In this document: positions 1 to 8,954 of the stretch, piece by piece
Layout of the letters: every line of letters begins with the position of its first letter
Numbering within the stretch: position 1 is the stretch's first letter
Assembly: GCF_000214035.2 (NCBI RefSeq)
Contig: NZ_AFHG01000053.1
Span: forward strand, 124,001 to 188,000
Origin: Methyloversatilis universalis FAM5
Lineage (GTDB): Bacteria > Pseudomonadota > Gammaproteobacteria > Burkholderiales > Rhodocyclaceae
DNA: 64,000 nucleotides
Direction: 5' to 3'
Notes under the pieces: generated by a model
Told to the model about the DNA's origin: nothing
Seen by the model: the letters and a program-made list of their open reading frames with translations, nothing else
Databases searched by the model: none
Position numbers and translations under genes: made by a program

Positions 1-1
1 G

Positions 2-3000
2 GGCGCGGAGGCCGCAGCCATCCTGACCCGGCTGGTCGGGCTGGGTACGCCGGGTGCGCGGGCCGCCCTCCGGCAGATCGCACCCACGCCACGGCAGGCG
101 GCGCTGCGCGAGGCGATCGGCCTGGCGGTCGCACGCCACGGCCATGCAGACCTTGAGCGTCTGGCCGTCGCCGCGGTCGATGAATGTCCGCTCGATCCGT
201 GGCTGGCGAGTGCGGCCCTCTATGTGGCCACGCTGTCCGACGGCACCTCGCCGAAGGATCTCGCGCGCGCCGCTCGCGAGGTCTGCCGGGCGCTGAAGCT
301 GCGGGCGGGACTGAATGAGCTCCCGCGACTGCAACGGCCGCGCCCGCACGGCGCGCGCATGCGCATCGGGTACATCGCCGGGCAGCCGCACCACAGCCTG
401 CTGCGCCGGGTGCTGGCCGCGCACGACCCCGACCGTGCGGAAGTGTTCCTGTTCAGCCGTCAGCCCCTGCCAGGCCTGCCGGACCACATCCACTGCGAGA
501 ACCTGGACACGCGCACCCTGGCCCAGGCCTGTGCGGCCAACCGCATCGACGTCGTGATCGATACCGGCGGCCTGCATCCGTTCGAAGGCCAGTACGACCT
601 GCTTGAAGCCTATGCACGCCGGCTGGCGCCGCTGCAGGTCGGGTGGCTGGGATGCCCGGTCACCGCAGGCGGACTGTTCGACGCGCTGCTGACCGACGCC
701 TGCGCGATACCGGCCGAGCACGAAGCCTTACATGAAGAGGCCCTGTGGCGGCTGGACGGCGGTCAGTGGTGCTGGGATCCGCCAGTGCATGCCCCGGCGC
801 CCGTCCCACCGCCCTCGCTGCACCAGGGCTTCGTCAGCTTCGGCGTCACCGCGCGCGGGCTGCGTCTGGGCCGCGGCTGCCTCGACATGTTTGCCCGGGT
901 GCTCGCTGACACACCGCGGTCACGCCTCCGCTTCATCGGCGAAGTGGCGGACGACTGGCCTCAGCGCGCCCACATCCTCGCCGTGCTCGGTGAGCACGGC
1001 ATCGCCCCGGCACGGGTCGAGTTCGACCCGCCGCGCAGTTACAGCGCCCTGCTGGACTGGCTGCAGCAGATCGATCTGGTGCTCGACAGCTTCCCCGGCA
1101 ACGGCGGCCTGAGCCTGCTCGACCCGCTGTGGATGGGCGTGCCGGTCATCAGCCGCGCGGGCCACTGGCCCGGCACCCGTCAGGGGCTGTCGGTGCTCGC
1201 TGCGCTCGGTCTCGACGCCTGGGTCGCGGACAGCGCGGACGGGTTCGTCGCCATCGCCACCCGGCTGGCGGGCGATGTCGATGCGCGCCGCCGGCATCGC
1301 GAGGCGCTGCGTGCCCGCATGTCGGCGTCGCCGCTGCTTGACGGACGCCGCGTGGCGCGCCAGATCGAACAGGCCTGCGGACGCTTCCTCGACGCCCAGC
1401 CCGCCGATGCGTACGCCGACGACCCCAAAGCGCAGGTGCGCGCCCGCGCGCGCCGGGCGCTGAATGCCTGGCTGGGCAGGGCCGCCGTCATCGAACTGCC
1501 TGAGCTTGCGGCCGACGCGACGCCGGATCTGTCGGTGATCGTGGTGCTGTACGGACAGGCCGGCCTGTCGCGCACGACGCTGCAGGCGCTGGCCGACCAG
1601 CGCGGCGCCGCCTTCGAAACCATCGTGGTGGACAACGCGTCGGACGACGAAACCGGGGCGCTGCTGCAGCGTGTCCGCGGCGCCCGCATCGTGCACAACC
1701 GCGAAAACACCGGCTTCCTGCGCGCCGCCAATCAGGCCGCGATGCTGGCGCGCGGCCGTCATCTGGTGTTCCTGAACAGCGACGCCATCGTGCAGCCGGG
1801 CGCACTGGCTGCCACCGTCGCGCACCTCGACGCCGAGCCGGCCACCGGCGTGCTCGGCGGCCGCATCGTGCTGACCGCGGGCGGCCTGCAGGAAGCCGGC
1901 AACGTGATCTTCCGCGACGGTTCGACGCTGGGCATCGGCCGCGGTGAAGACCCCTTCTGCCCCGCAGCAATGGCCCGCCGGGCGACCGACTACGTGTCCG
2001 GCGTGTTCATGGCGGTGCGCGCCCCGCTGTGGCGCATGCTGGGCGGATTCGACGAGCGCTACGCGCCGGCCTACTACGAGGACACGGATTTCTGCCTGCG
2101 CGTCTGGCAGGCCGGCTTCCGCGTGGTGGTTGACCCGGCCGTGCTGGTCGAGCATCTGGAATGGGGCAGCGCCGCCGGCGACGAGGCGCCGCGGCAGATG
2201 CGCGAGAACCGGCAGCGATTCCTGGCACGTCACAGCGACTGGCTGCAGCACCAGCCTGCGCCGGCGCCGCAGCCCCTGGACGGAGACCGCTGGCGTTCGC
2301 CGGAAGACCATCCGCGTCGCCCGCGCGTGCTCATCATCGACAACGAAGTGCCGCACATGGTGAAGGGCGGCGGCCTGCCGCGCGCCCGCCTGATGCTGCA
2401 CGCGCTGCGTGACTGGCCGGTCACCCTGTTCCCGCTGTGGTTCGCCGACGACGACTGGCGGGACGTATACGCATCACTGCCACCGGGCACTGAAGTCATG
2501 CTGGGCTGGGGCATGTCGCGGCTCGAAGCCTTCCTTGAACAGCGGCGCGGCGTCTATGACGTGCTGATGGTGAGCCGGCCGCCCAATCTGAAAGCGCTGG
2601 CCCCGCTGCGGCAGCGCCGCCCCGAACTGTTCGCCGGCATGCGTCTGGTCTACGACGCCGAAGCCCTGTTCGCACTGCGCGAAATTCCGGAAGCGGCGGT
2701 CAAGGGCCGGCCGATGACGCGCGCGGCCGCACAGGCCCATCTGGCCGCCGAGATCGGACTCGCGCGCGGCGCCGACGACGTGCTGGTGGTGTCCGACCGC
2801 GACGCCCACCTGTTCCGCACGGCCGGCCACCGGGTGCATGTCGTGAGCCACGCCATCGCACCCCGGCGCACGGCCCCCGGACCGCAGCCGCGCAGCGGCC
2901 TGCTGTTCGTCGGCGCACTGCACCCGGACACGCCGAACGAGGACGGGCTGGTCTGGTTCGTCACCGAGGTCATGCCCCGGCTGCACGCGCTGCTGCCGCA

Positions 3001-3424
3001 GCCGCCGGTGCTTTCGGTCGTCGGCATCAACCGGTCGAGCCGCGTGAGCGCGCTGGCCAGCGACACGGTTCACGTGCTCGGCCCCGCCGACAGCCTGGAG
3101 CCGCTGTATGACCGCGCACGGGTATTCGTTGCGCCGGTGCGCTTCGCCGGCGGCGTGCCGGCCAAGGTGATCGAAGCCGCCGCCCACGGCGTGCCGGTGG
3201 TGGCGTCCGCGGTGCTGGTGCGGCAACTGGGCTGGACCGACGGCATCGACATCCAGTCCGCGCGCGACGCCGACGCCTTTGCGCGGCGCGTCGCCCTTCT
3301 GTTCCGTGATGACCAGCTATGGGCGCGACAGCAGCGGGCTGCGTGGGAACAGTGCGCCGCGCGCTACGACCCGGAACGCTTCGGCCAGATCCTGCGCGAC
3401 GCGCTGTCCGAGGTGTCGCGATGA
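2..3424 (+). CDS. Three-domain glycosyltransferase (GT41-like + GT2 + GT4), 5' partial
   Basis: The reading frame is open from base 2 with no convincing start, so the gene begins upstream; 1,140 residues are visible. Residues about 119-460 resemble the catalytic half of SPINDLY/O-GlcNAc-transferase-like GT41 proteins (MRIGYIAG start, DPLWMGVPVISRAG near the end), although the usual FNNxxK motif is not evident. Residues about 505-735 are a GT2 rhamnosyltransferase-like domain (LSVIVVLYG, FLNSDA, YYEDTDFCLRVW). From about 774 to the end is a GT4-type domain (LLFVGALHPDTPNEDG; PAKVIEAAAHGVPVV). It probably builds a glycan on a protein or surface polymer in the cytoplasm. The upstream missing part may hold TPRs, which is inferred only. 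The stop overlaps the next start (ATGA), so the two are translationally coupled. Confidence 0.85.
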   Translation, partial: GAEAAAILTRLVGLGTPGARAALRQIAPTPRQAALREAIGLAVARHGHADLERLAVAAVDECPLDPWLASAALYVATLSDGTSPKDLARAAREVCRALKLRAGLNELPRLQRPRPHGARMRIGYIAGQPHHSLLRRVLAAHDPDRAEVFLFSRQPLPGLPDHIHCENLDTRTLAQACAANRIDVVIDTGGLHPFEGQYDLLEAYARRLAPLQVGWLGCPVTAGGLFDALLTDACAIPAEHEALHEEALWRLDGGQWCWDPPVHAPAPVPPPSLHQGFVSFGVTARGLRLGRGCLDMFARVLADTPRSRLRFIGEVADDWPQRAHILAVLGEHGIAPARVEFDPPRSYSALLDWLQQIDLVLDSFPGNGGLSLLDPLWMGVPVISRAGHWPGTRQGLSVLAALGLDAWVADSADGFVAIATRLAGDVDARRRHREALRARMSASPLLDGRRVARQIEQACGRFLDAQPADAYADDPKAQVRARARRALNAWLGRAAVIELPELAADATPDLSVIVVLYGQAGLSRTTLQALADQRGAAFETIVVDNASDDETGALLQRVRGARIVHNRENTGFLRAANQAAMLARGRHLVFLNSDAIVQPGALAATVAHLDAEPATGVLGGRIVLTAGGLQEAGNVIFRDGSTLGIGRGEDPFCPAAMARRATDYVSGVFMAVRAPLWRMLGGFDERYAPAYYEDTDFCLRVWQAGFRVVVDPAVLVEHLEWGSAAGDEAPRQMRENRQRFLARHSDWLQHQPAPAPQPLDGDRWRSPEDHPRRPRVLIIDNEVPHMVKGGGLPRARLMLHALRDWPVTLFPLWFADDDWRDVYASLPPGTEVMLGWGMSRLEAFLEQRRGVYDVLMVSRPPNLKALAPLRQRRPELFAGMRLVYDAEALFALREIPEAAVKGRPMTRAAAQAHLAAEIGLARGADDVLVVSDRDAHLFRTAGHRVHVVSHAIAPRRTAPGPQPRSGLLFVGALHPDTPNEDGLVWFVTEVMPRLHALLPQPPVLSVVGINRSSRVSALASDTVHVLGPADSLEPLYDRARVFVAPVRFAGGVPAKVIEAAAHGVPVVASAVLVRQLGWTDGIDIQSARDADAFARRVALLFRDDQLWARQQRAAWEQCAARYDPERFGQILRDALSEVSR

Positions 3425-4266
3425 ACGCCCCCCATCCACTGGAAGAGCCGACGCTGCGGCGCTTTCGCAACCTGATGAAGCACGGCCTGACCGACGCCGC
3501 GCGCCAGACCCTGCTCGACGCGCTGGCCCGGGAGCCCAATCTGCCCGCCGTACACGTGGCGCTGGCGCGACTGCGCTGGCCCGGTCCGGACTATCTGGAC
3601 TGGCTGGCCTGGTTCCACACGCATCTGTCGCCGCGCCTCTATCTGGAAATCGGCGTCGAAAAGGGCACATCGCTGGCACTGACCCTGCCCTCGACCCGCG
3701 TGGTCGGCGTAGACCCGGCACCACTTGGCGATCCGCTGCAGCACTGCCGCGGCGACGCCCGCCTGTACTGCCAGACCAGTGCTGCCTTCTTCGCCGACGT
3801 ACCGACGGACAGCGGGCTGGTGCCCGGCGGTTTCGACCTCGCCTTCATCGACGGTGACCACCGCTTCGAAACGGTGCTCGACGACTTCGTAGCCGCCGAA
3901 CGTCACGCCGCCCCAGGTGCAGTGGTGCTGCTGCACGACACGCTGCCACTCAACGCGCTCACGGCCGCGCGCGAGCGCCGGACCGGGTTCTACACCGGCG
4001 ACGGGTGGAAGATCGTGCCCTGCCTGCGCGCCCTGCGCCCGGACCTCCGGATCATGACCCTGCCGACCGCACCGACCGGGCTGACCGTGATCACCGGCTT
4101 CGGCCCGGAGAGCGCGGTGCTGCGCGAGCGTCTGCCGGACATCCTGCAGACCTATGAGGCGCTGCCGCCGGATCAGGCGGTGGCCGCTCCGCAGGCGGTC
4201 TTCGCACTCGGACAGAACGATCCGCGCTGGGTCACGGCGTGGCTGCTGCAGGCACGCGGGCGATGA
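3421..4266 (+). CDS. Class I SAM-dependent methyltransferase (Methyltransf_24 type)
   Basis: The product is 281 residues. The start is the ATG at 3421 because it overlaps the preceding stop as ATGA; an in-frame upstream extension exists but lies inside the glycosyltransferase. Residues about 1-60 are helical and may be repeat-like. The Rossmann core follows: YLEIGVEKGTSLAL is the SAM-binding loop, and FDLAFIDGDHRFETVLDDF plus VVLLHDT are typical of the Methyltransf_24 family, which often modifies sugars in glycan clusters. The acceptor is unknown; the fused neighbour suggests a glycan substrate. The last 35 bases overlap the tail of the convergent methyltransferase gene on the other strand. 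Confidence 0.8.
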   Translation: MNAPHPLEEPTLRRFRNLMKHGLTDAARQTLLDALAREPNLPAVHVALARLRWPGPDYLDWLAWFHTHLSPRLYLEIGVEKGTSLALTLPSTRVVGVDPAPLGDPLQHCRGDARLYCQTSAAFFADVPTDSGLVPGGFDLAFIDGDHRFETVLDDFVAAERHAAPGAVVLLHDTLPLNALTAARERRTGFYTGDGWKIVPCLRALRPDLRIMTLPTAPTGLTVITGFGPESAVLRERLPDILQTYEALPPDQAVAAPQAVFALGQNDPRWVTAWLLQARGR

Positions 4267-5185
4267 CGCAGGCGAGATCCCACTGCAGGCGTCCGCCGCG
4301 GAACAGGTCGTCCTCGGCGCGCAGCAGCGCGTGCAGCCAGGGTTCGGCGTCGGCGGTCATGAAGTTCTGCGCGATCGCCGCGAGCACCACGCGCAGCAGT
4401 GCGCCGCCATAGGGACGGCGTTCGAGCACCTCGAAGTGGCGCTCGAGCAGCGGCAGCACTTCGGAAGAACGTACCGCTTCGGTCGGGTCCACCGCCACGA
4501 CCTCGTCCACCGACGGTCGCCAGAGATTGCCGCGCAGCTGCCCGTCACGCGTCGTGCGCAGGCGGTGCGGCGATGCGTCGAGCAGCTGGTTCATGAAGCG
4601 CAGTTGCGACTCCTCGCACTGGAAGCGATCAGGACCGACGTACTCGTCGAGGTAGAACCAGCCGCCGGGCACCAGCAGCGTTGCCACGCTGGCATACAGA
4701 TGCTCGAGCGCGGAACAGTGATGCACGCTGGAAATGCCCAGCACGGCATCGAAGCTGCCCGCCTCGAATCCGTCCTGCCCCACCGGCAGCCTGTTCATGT
4801 CGGCCTGCAGGTAACGGATGGGCGCACACGCGGCGCGCGCCTTCCCTTGCGCCACTTCGAGCACCTTTGACGACAGATCGATGGCGACGATTTCGTCCGC
4901 CCAACCGGATGCGGCTACCCGCCGCTCGTCCCTGCCCTCGCCACAGCCGAGGAAAAGGACCCGCCGCAGCGGCAGGGGCTGGTGGCGGCCCACGAAGCGG
5001 AAGAACCACTCCAGCGGTTCGACCGAGGCGTCACCGCTCACCTGCGCGTGCAGACGCGCCTTGACCGCCGGAAGATGGGTCCATTGCAGGCCGTGCTCGA
5101 CCCAGGCGGCCGGATCGCCCCAGGCGGTATCGAGGCGGCCGGCAAGTTCATGGTCGATGTCGGGAGAGCGCGCGCTGTACAACAC
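4232..5185 (-). CDS. SAM-dependent methyltransferase with extra N-terminal segment
   Basis: The frame can be extended to 5365 but the upstream part reads as non-coding. The GTG at 5185 gives 317 residues beginning just before SARSPDIDHELAGRL; the start is uncertain and a TTG follows directly. The SAM loop is VLFLGCGEGRDERRVA, followed by EIVAIDLSS and LGISSVHHCSALEHLY, a class I methyltransferase core (Methyltransf_11/25 like) in which the expected acidic residue is retained. The acceptor is unknown. The gene converges on the preceding methyltransferase with a 35-base overlap and is divergent from the gene at 5379. Confidence 0.72.
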   Translation of the reverse strand: MLYSARSPDIDHELAGRLDTAWGDPAAWVEHGLQWTHLPAVKARLHAQVSGDASVEPLEWFFRFVGRHQPLPLRRVLFLGCGEGRDERRVAASGWADEIVAIDLSSKVLEVAQGKARAACAPIRYLQADMNRLPVGQDGFEAGSFDAVLGISSVHHCSALEHLYASVATLLVPGGWFYLDEYVGPDRFQCEESQLRFMNQLLDASPHRLRTTRDGQLRGNLWRPSVDEVVAVDPTEAVRSSEVLPLLERHFEVLERRPYGGALLRVVLAAIAQNFMTADAEPWLHALLRAEDDLFRGGRLQWDLACVIARVPAAATP

Positions 5186-5378
5186 GGATACGGGGCTTCT
5201 GTACGGGTGAAAGGCCGGCGCGGACCGGCATGCAATAATGCGCCGGCGGCGCGACTGGCCGGCCAGCCGCGAGTTTGACACAGCGGCGTGAGACACAGCC
5301 CCGTGACACACCCGCCCGACGTGGCTGCATGAGCGGCGGCACGTCGCAGCCGGTTCCACCCACATCAGACATCACGCG

Positions 5379-6233
5379 ATGAAGCCGTCCCCCGAGACCG
5401 TCCCCGAGCTGTTTCCATCCGGGCACTTCTACTCGCCCTATCCGGACCCGCAGGAGGTCCGGCGCAACGAGGCGCGCCTGTTCGGCACGGTACCGCGCGA
5501 ACTGCCCGGCATAGACATGCGGGAGGCGGCGCAGCGTGCGCTGCTGGAGCGGTTCGCACTGCTGTACTCGACCATCCCGTTTGGCGACGCGCCCAGGCCC
5601 GGCCTGCGCTACCACTTCATGAACCCGGCCTACGGCCACTCGGACGCCATCATGCTGCACTGCATGCTGCGCACGCTGGCGCCGCGCCGGCTGATCGAGG
5701 TCGGGTCCGGCTACTCGTCCTGCGTGACGCTCGACACCAACCAGTACTTCCTGGGCCGCACGCTGCACACCACCTTCATCGACCCCTATCCCCAGCTGCT
5801 GCAGACGCTGATCCGCCCGGAGGATGAGGCCGGCTCGACGATCATCGCCCGGCCGCTGCAGGAGGTCGATGTCGACGTATTCCGGCAGCTGGAAGAGAAC
5901 GATGTGCTGTTCGTCGACTCGACCCACGTCGGCAAGGTGGGCAGCGACGTGAACCGCCTGCTGTTCGAAATCTTTCCGGCCCTGGCCCCGGGTGTGGTGA
6001 TCCACCTGCACGACATCTTCTATCCCTTCGAATATCCGAAGGAATGGATCTACGAAGGTCGCGCCTGGAACGAGGCCTACATGATCCGCGCCTTCCTGCA
6101 GGACAACGCCCGGTACCAGATCCTGCTGATGAACACCTTCATGTCGCATTTCTTCCGCGACTTCTTCGAAACCCGGATGCCGCTGTGCCTGCGCAACACC
6201 GGGGGCAGCCTGTGGCTGCGCAAGGTGGCCTGA
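5379..6233 (+). CDS. Class I SAM-dependent methyltransferase
   Basis: The product is 284 residues starting MKPSPETVPELFPSG. The SAM motif is LIEVGSGYSSCVTLD. VLFVDSTHVGKVGSDVNRL and VVIHLHDIFYPFEYP match Methyltransf_24-like proteins found in O-antigen and glycosylation loci. A TTGACA hexamer lies at 5275-5280 upstream, but no matching -10 is clear. It converges with the minus-strand methyltransferase operon ending at 6240, only 6 bases away. The acceptor cannot be read from sequence; the context argues for a surface glycan. Confidence 0.78.
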   Translation: MKPSPETVPELFPSGHFYSPYPDPQEVRRNEARLFGTVPRELPGIDMREAAQRALLERFALLYSTIPFGDAPRPGLRYHFMNPAYGHSDAIMLHCMLRTLAPRRLIEVGSGYSSCVTLDTNQYFLGRTLHTTFIDPYPQLLQTLIRPEDEAGSTIIARPLQEVDVDVFRQLEENDVLFVDSTHVGKVGSDVNRLLFEIFPALAPGVVIHLHDIFYPFEYPKEWIYEGRAWNEAYMIRAFLQDNARYQILLMNTFMSHFFRDFFETRMPLCLRNTGGSLWLRKVA

Positions 6234-6239
6234 GCGGCC

Positions 6240-6914
6240 CTACGGCTGCGGTCCGACGCGGCCGCTGAGCGCCTGCAGACGGATGCGGTCCTCGGTGTCC
6301 GCCTGCGGATTCAGGAGGCCCTCGACGCCGTATCGGCGGCCGTTCATGTAGCGCTCGATGCCATCCAGCATGCGCCGGGGATGAAGCGCCGCGTACGCGG
6401 CGTCCTTGACGAACACGGCGACGAAGTCGTTCCAGATGTCGAGATGCTGATAGGTGGTGAAGGACTCCAGCAGCGCCGGCCGGAAGCCCGAGCGCACGCC
6501 CCAGCGCACCAGCGCGTCACCCGCGTCCGGATAGAAGCGCCAGCAATCAACCGGATAGCGGTGGAAGGCGCCGTTCGACGGCGCGTTCAGGTAGAACAGG
6601 CCGCCGGGTCTGAGCACGCGCAGGATTTCGTTGAACGTGAGCCAGAACATGTCCACGTGTTCGAAACACGAACTGCTCACCACCGCGTCCGCCACGCCGT
6701 CCTCGAACGGCAGCTGATAGGGGTCGTCCAGCACCCGATCGACGCCGCGACCTTGCGCGAAATCCAGCCCCACATAGCGCGCGCCGGTCGGCGCCGCCTG
6801 CCGCAGCGAGCCGTTGATGTCCTGCGAACCGATGTCGAGTATCAGCGCCGGTGCGCTCGCATCGAGATAGGTGGTGAAGAAACGGCGGCCGTTGTCCATC
6901 GCGGTCGGATGCAT
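6240..6914 (-). CDS. SAM-dependent methyltransferase (Methyltransf_11-like)
   Basis: The product is 224 residues. The ATG at 6914 (MHPTAMDNGRRFFTTYL) is preferred over longer versions because GAAGGGA precedes it at a good distance; a second ATG follows five codons later. Motifs are LILDIGSQDINGSLRQ, YVGLDFAQGRGVDRVLDDP, ADAVVSSSCFEHVDMFW and ILRVLRPGGLFYLNAPSNG, a standard methyltransferase type 11 layout. It is the last gene of a four-gene minus-strand operon, 11 bases after its neighbour. The substrate is unknown. Confidence 0.77.
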   Translation of the reverse strand: MHPTAMDNGRRFFTTYLDASAPALILDIGSQDINGSLRQAAPTGARYVGLDFAQGRGVDRVLDDPYQLPFEDGVADAVVSSSCFEHVDMFWLTFNEILRVLRPGGLFYLNAPSNGAFHRYPVDCWRFYPDAGDALVRWGVRSGFRPALLESFTTYQHLDIWNDFVAVFVKDAAYAALHPRRMLDGIERYMNGRRYGVEGLLNPQADTEDRIRLQALSGRVGPQP

Positions 6915-6925
6915 GGGCGCTCCCT

Positions 6926-8002
6926 TCAGTCGGCGCGTCGCCTGAGCAGTACGAGATCCTGCATGCAGGCGGTGGCCGGGAGGATGTCGAGCACGTCGAA
7001 CCAGCGTGCCCACCGGCTCATGATGTAGTCCGGCGAATGCATGACGTTGCGGTAGTACTCGGCGTCGTCGAGCACCGCCTGCAGCTGGTTGTTCACACCC
7101 ACGTCAAGAATGCCGCGTCGATGTGCTTCGAGATTCAGTTCGGGCGGGGTGCCGTAGAAGGCCATCTGCGTCAGCCCCTGCACCGACAGCAGCAGCAGGG
7201 CGTCCGGACGCGTGATGCGTCGCAGCTCTTCCAGCCAGGCGTCCTGCACCGGTTCGTCGAGATGAGTGAGCACCGACAGCCCGATCACCAGATCGAATGC
7301 CCCGTCGGCAAAAGGTGTGGGCGGCATCAGGTCGATGTGGACGAAGCGGGCGCCGGGCAGCGTCCGGGCGCAGGCGGCCACGTTGTCGGCATCGATGTCG
7401 ATGCCGGTCACCGCAGGCGAAAGCTGCGACAGATAGCGACTCAGCCTGCCCGCACCGCAGCCCCAGTCGAGGATGGATTCGAACGAAGCGAGCGGACGGT
7501 CGAAGCGCTCCGGCAGCAGTTGCTCGACATGCTTGGCGATGGTGGCGCCGCCCAGACGGAATGCCTGCAGATTGCCGGCGCCGATGACGCGCTCGATCTG
7601 CTCGGGCGAGGGCATGGCGGGTTCGCGCGCGGGGTCGGCCAGATACCAGGCCGTCCGATAGGACAGACGGTGCTCGCCGAACGGGCCGGTCACGTTCAGA
7701 CGGATGAAGCCGTCGGCGAACAGCTCCGGCCGGCCGGCCCGAAGATGCCGGCAGAAGAAGCGCGAGGTCGATGCGTGCGGGATGTGGGCAAACGGCGTCA
7801 GCAGGTCTGTCGATGCCCGTGCGCGGTCGACCTGATCGAAGTCGGCACCGTTGATCAGGAAGCGCAGCTGCGCCGGGTCATCCCAGATCGACAGCGCCCA
7901 GCCGGATACCGTGATGTCGTCGTCGGTCACGACAATGCTGTCCGGCATCCATCCCAGATGCCGGGCGGCGGCGATCTGGATATCGGCGTGATAGATGTTC
8001 AT
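6926..8002 (-). CDS. Methyltransferase with N-terminal beta-rich domain
   Basis: The product is 358 residues. Residues about 20-110 form a beta-rich segment (ITVSGWALSIWDDPAQLRF, then INGADFD) resembling the GW-containing accessory domains in front of some glycan methyltransferases. Residues about 160-310 are the class I methyltransferase: ILDWGCGAGRLSRYLSQL, VTGIDIDADNV, FDLVIGLSVLTHLDEP. It lies in the operon between the WcbI-like gene (52 bases upstream) and a second methyltransferase (11 bases downstream). Its acceptor is unknown; the N-terminal domain may bind it. Confidence 0.76.
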   Translation of the reverse strand: MNIYHADIQIAAARHLGWMPDSIVVTDDDITVSGWALSIWDDPAQLRFLINGADFDQVDRARASTDLLTPFAHIPHASTSRFFCRHLRAGRPELFADGFIRLNVTGPFGEHRLSYRTAWYLADPAREPAMPSPEQIERVIGAGNLQAFRLGGATIAKHVEQLLPERFDRPLASFESILDWGCGAGRLSRYLSQLSPAVTGIDIDADNVAACARTLPGARFVHIDLMPPTPFADGAFDLVIGLSVLTHLDEPVQDAWLEELRRITRPDALLLLSVQGLTQMAFYGTPPELNLEAHRRGILDVGVNNQLQAVLDDAEYYRNVMHSPDYIMSRWARWFDVLDILPATACMQDLVLLRRRAD

Positions 8003-8054
8003 GCTCTATGCATCCTGTAATCGGAAGAGGCGTGTGGCGCGCAGCGGGCGCCCA

Positions 8055-8954
8055 TCACGGGCGGACGTGCTCGCGCAGGAAGCGCATCGCACGTTCGACA
8101 GGCGGCGCGAACCAGTCGGCATTTTCGAGCTGATGCGCGGCATAGCAGGCGTAGCTGCTTTCGATCAGTTCCGCCCATGGAATCACCCGCTCTCCAAGAA
8201 CCAGCTGCAGCGCGCCGCCCGGCGTCACGGCCTCCTGCTCGCCGAACGGGTAACCGGGCAGGCCCGGATAGACCGGCCACTGCAGGGAGCACTGCATCAG
8301 CCAGTCCTCCGGCGGCGGCACGTCCCGGGGTTCGATATTCACCCGTGCCAGCATCTGCTTCGCCAGTTCGAACAGGGCGGCCACGGCCGGATGATTCGGC
8401 GTGTGCATGAAGGTGCGGCCGGCAGCAAGGATGGGGCGGGCGTCAAAACCCAGGTGCGAAAAACTGTCCACCAGGGCGTGTCCGTGCTGCACGAAATCGC
8501 TGACATAGCCCAGGCCGGCATAGACGAAACGATTGAACAGTGCCGGCACCCGCTCGGCGGGCAGCCCGCTGAGGTAGGCGCCGGCAATGATGGCCGAATG
8601 ACAGAGGGAGGCCACCGTCTCGATGTAGCGACCATTGCACCTGAGCACGCAGCAGTCCGGCTGAAAGCCGCCAAACACGACAGTGGGCACCGCGATCATC
8701 GACTGCGGACGCACCTGTGAAAGGGCGTGCCGCAGGGCCTGCTGGGGCTCGGCACTGACCACCGCATACTCCGGCTGATGCGCGAACAGCACATCGACCT
8801 CGTTCGCCAGCGCGGTCACGGCCATCAGCGTCGCTTCGCCGCCGCCGTCCAGCGGCTCGATCGTGATCAGTTCGAACAGATGGTCGGGGGCGAGCACTTC
8901 GAGACAGTCGCGCAGGCCACGCGACTGGCAGTTGCCGACGATGCCGAACCTCAT
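8055..8954 (-). CDS. WcbI-like polysaccharide biosynthesis protein
   Basis: The product is 299 residues from the ATG at 8954, chosen because it overlaps the stop of the upstream gene as ATGA and gives the family-typical opening MRFGIVGNCQSRGLRDCL. WcbI proteins (capsule biosynthesis, CoA-binding, proposed acetyltransferases) begin with the same GNCQ segment, and the tail carrying WFAPPVERAMRFLREH is consistent. It probably acts on a surface polysaccharide or protein glycan in the cytoplasm. It is translationally coupled to the GSCFA gene before it. The assignment rests on the N-terminal signature and on context. Confidence 0.65.
   Translation of the reverse strand: MRFGIVGNCQSRGLRDCLEVLAPDHLFELITIEPLDGGGEATLMAVTALANEVDVLFAHQPEYAVVSAEPQQALRHALSQVRPQSMIAVPTVVFGGFQPDCCVLRCNGRYIETVASLCHSAIIAGAYLSGLPAERVPALFNRFVYAGLGYVSDFVQHGHALVDSFSHLGFDARPILAAGRTFMHTPNHPAVAALFELAKQMLARVNIEPRDVPPPEDWLMQCSLQWPVYPGLPGYPFGEQEAVTPGGALQLVLGERVIPWAELIESSYACYAAHQLENADWFAPPVERAMRFLREHVRP

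Noticed and set aside
920-2401. Long minus-strand open frame inside the glycosyltransferase gene
   Set aside because: It is the antisense of a gene with clear domain motifs; its translation is rich in Arg/His/Gln and low in recognisable structure, as expected for GC-rich antisense frames.
5275-5280. TTGACA as a promoter for the methyltransferase at 5379
   Set aside because: It is a perfect -35, but no acceptable -10 exists at 16-18 bases, so it is not listed as a promoter.
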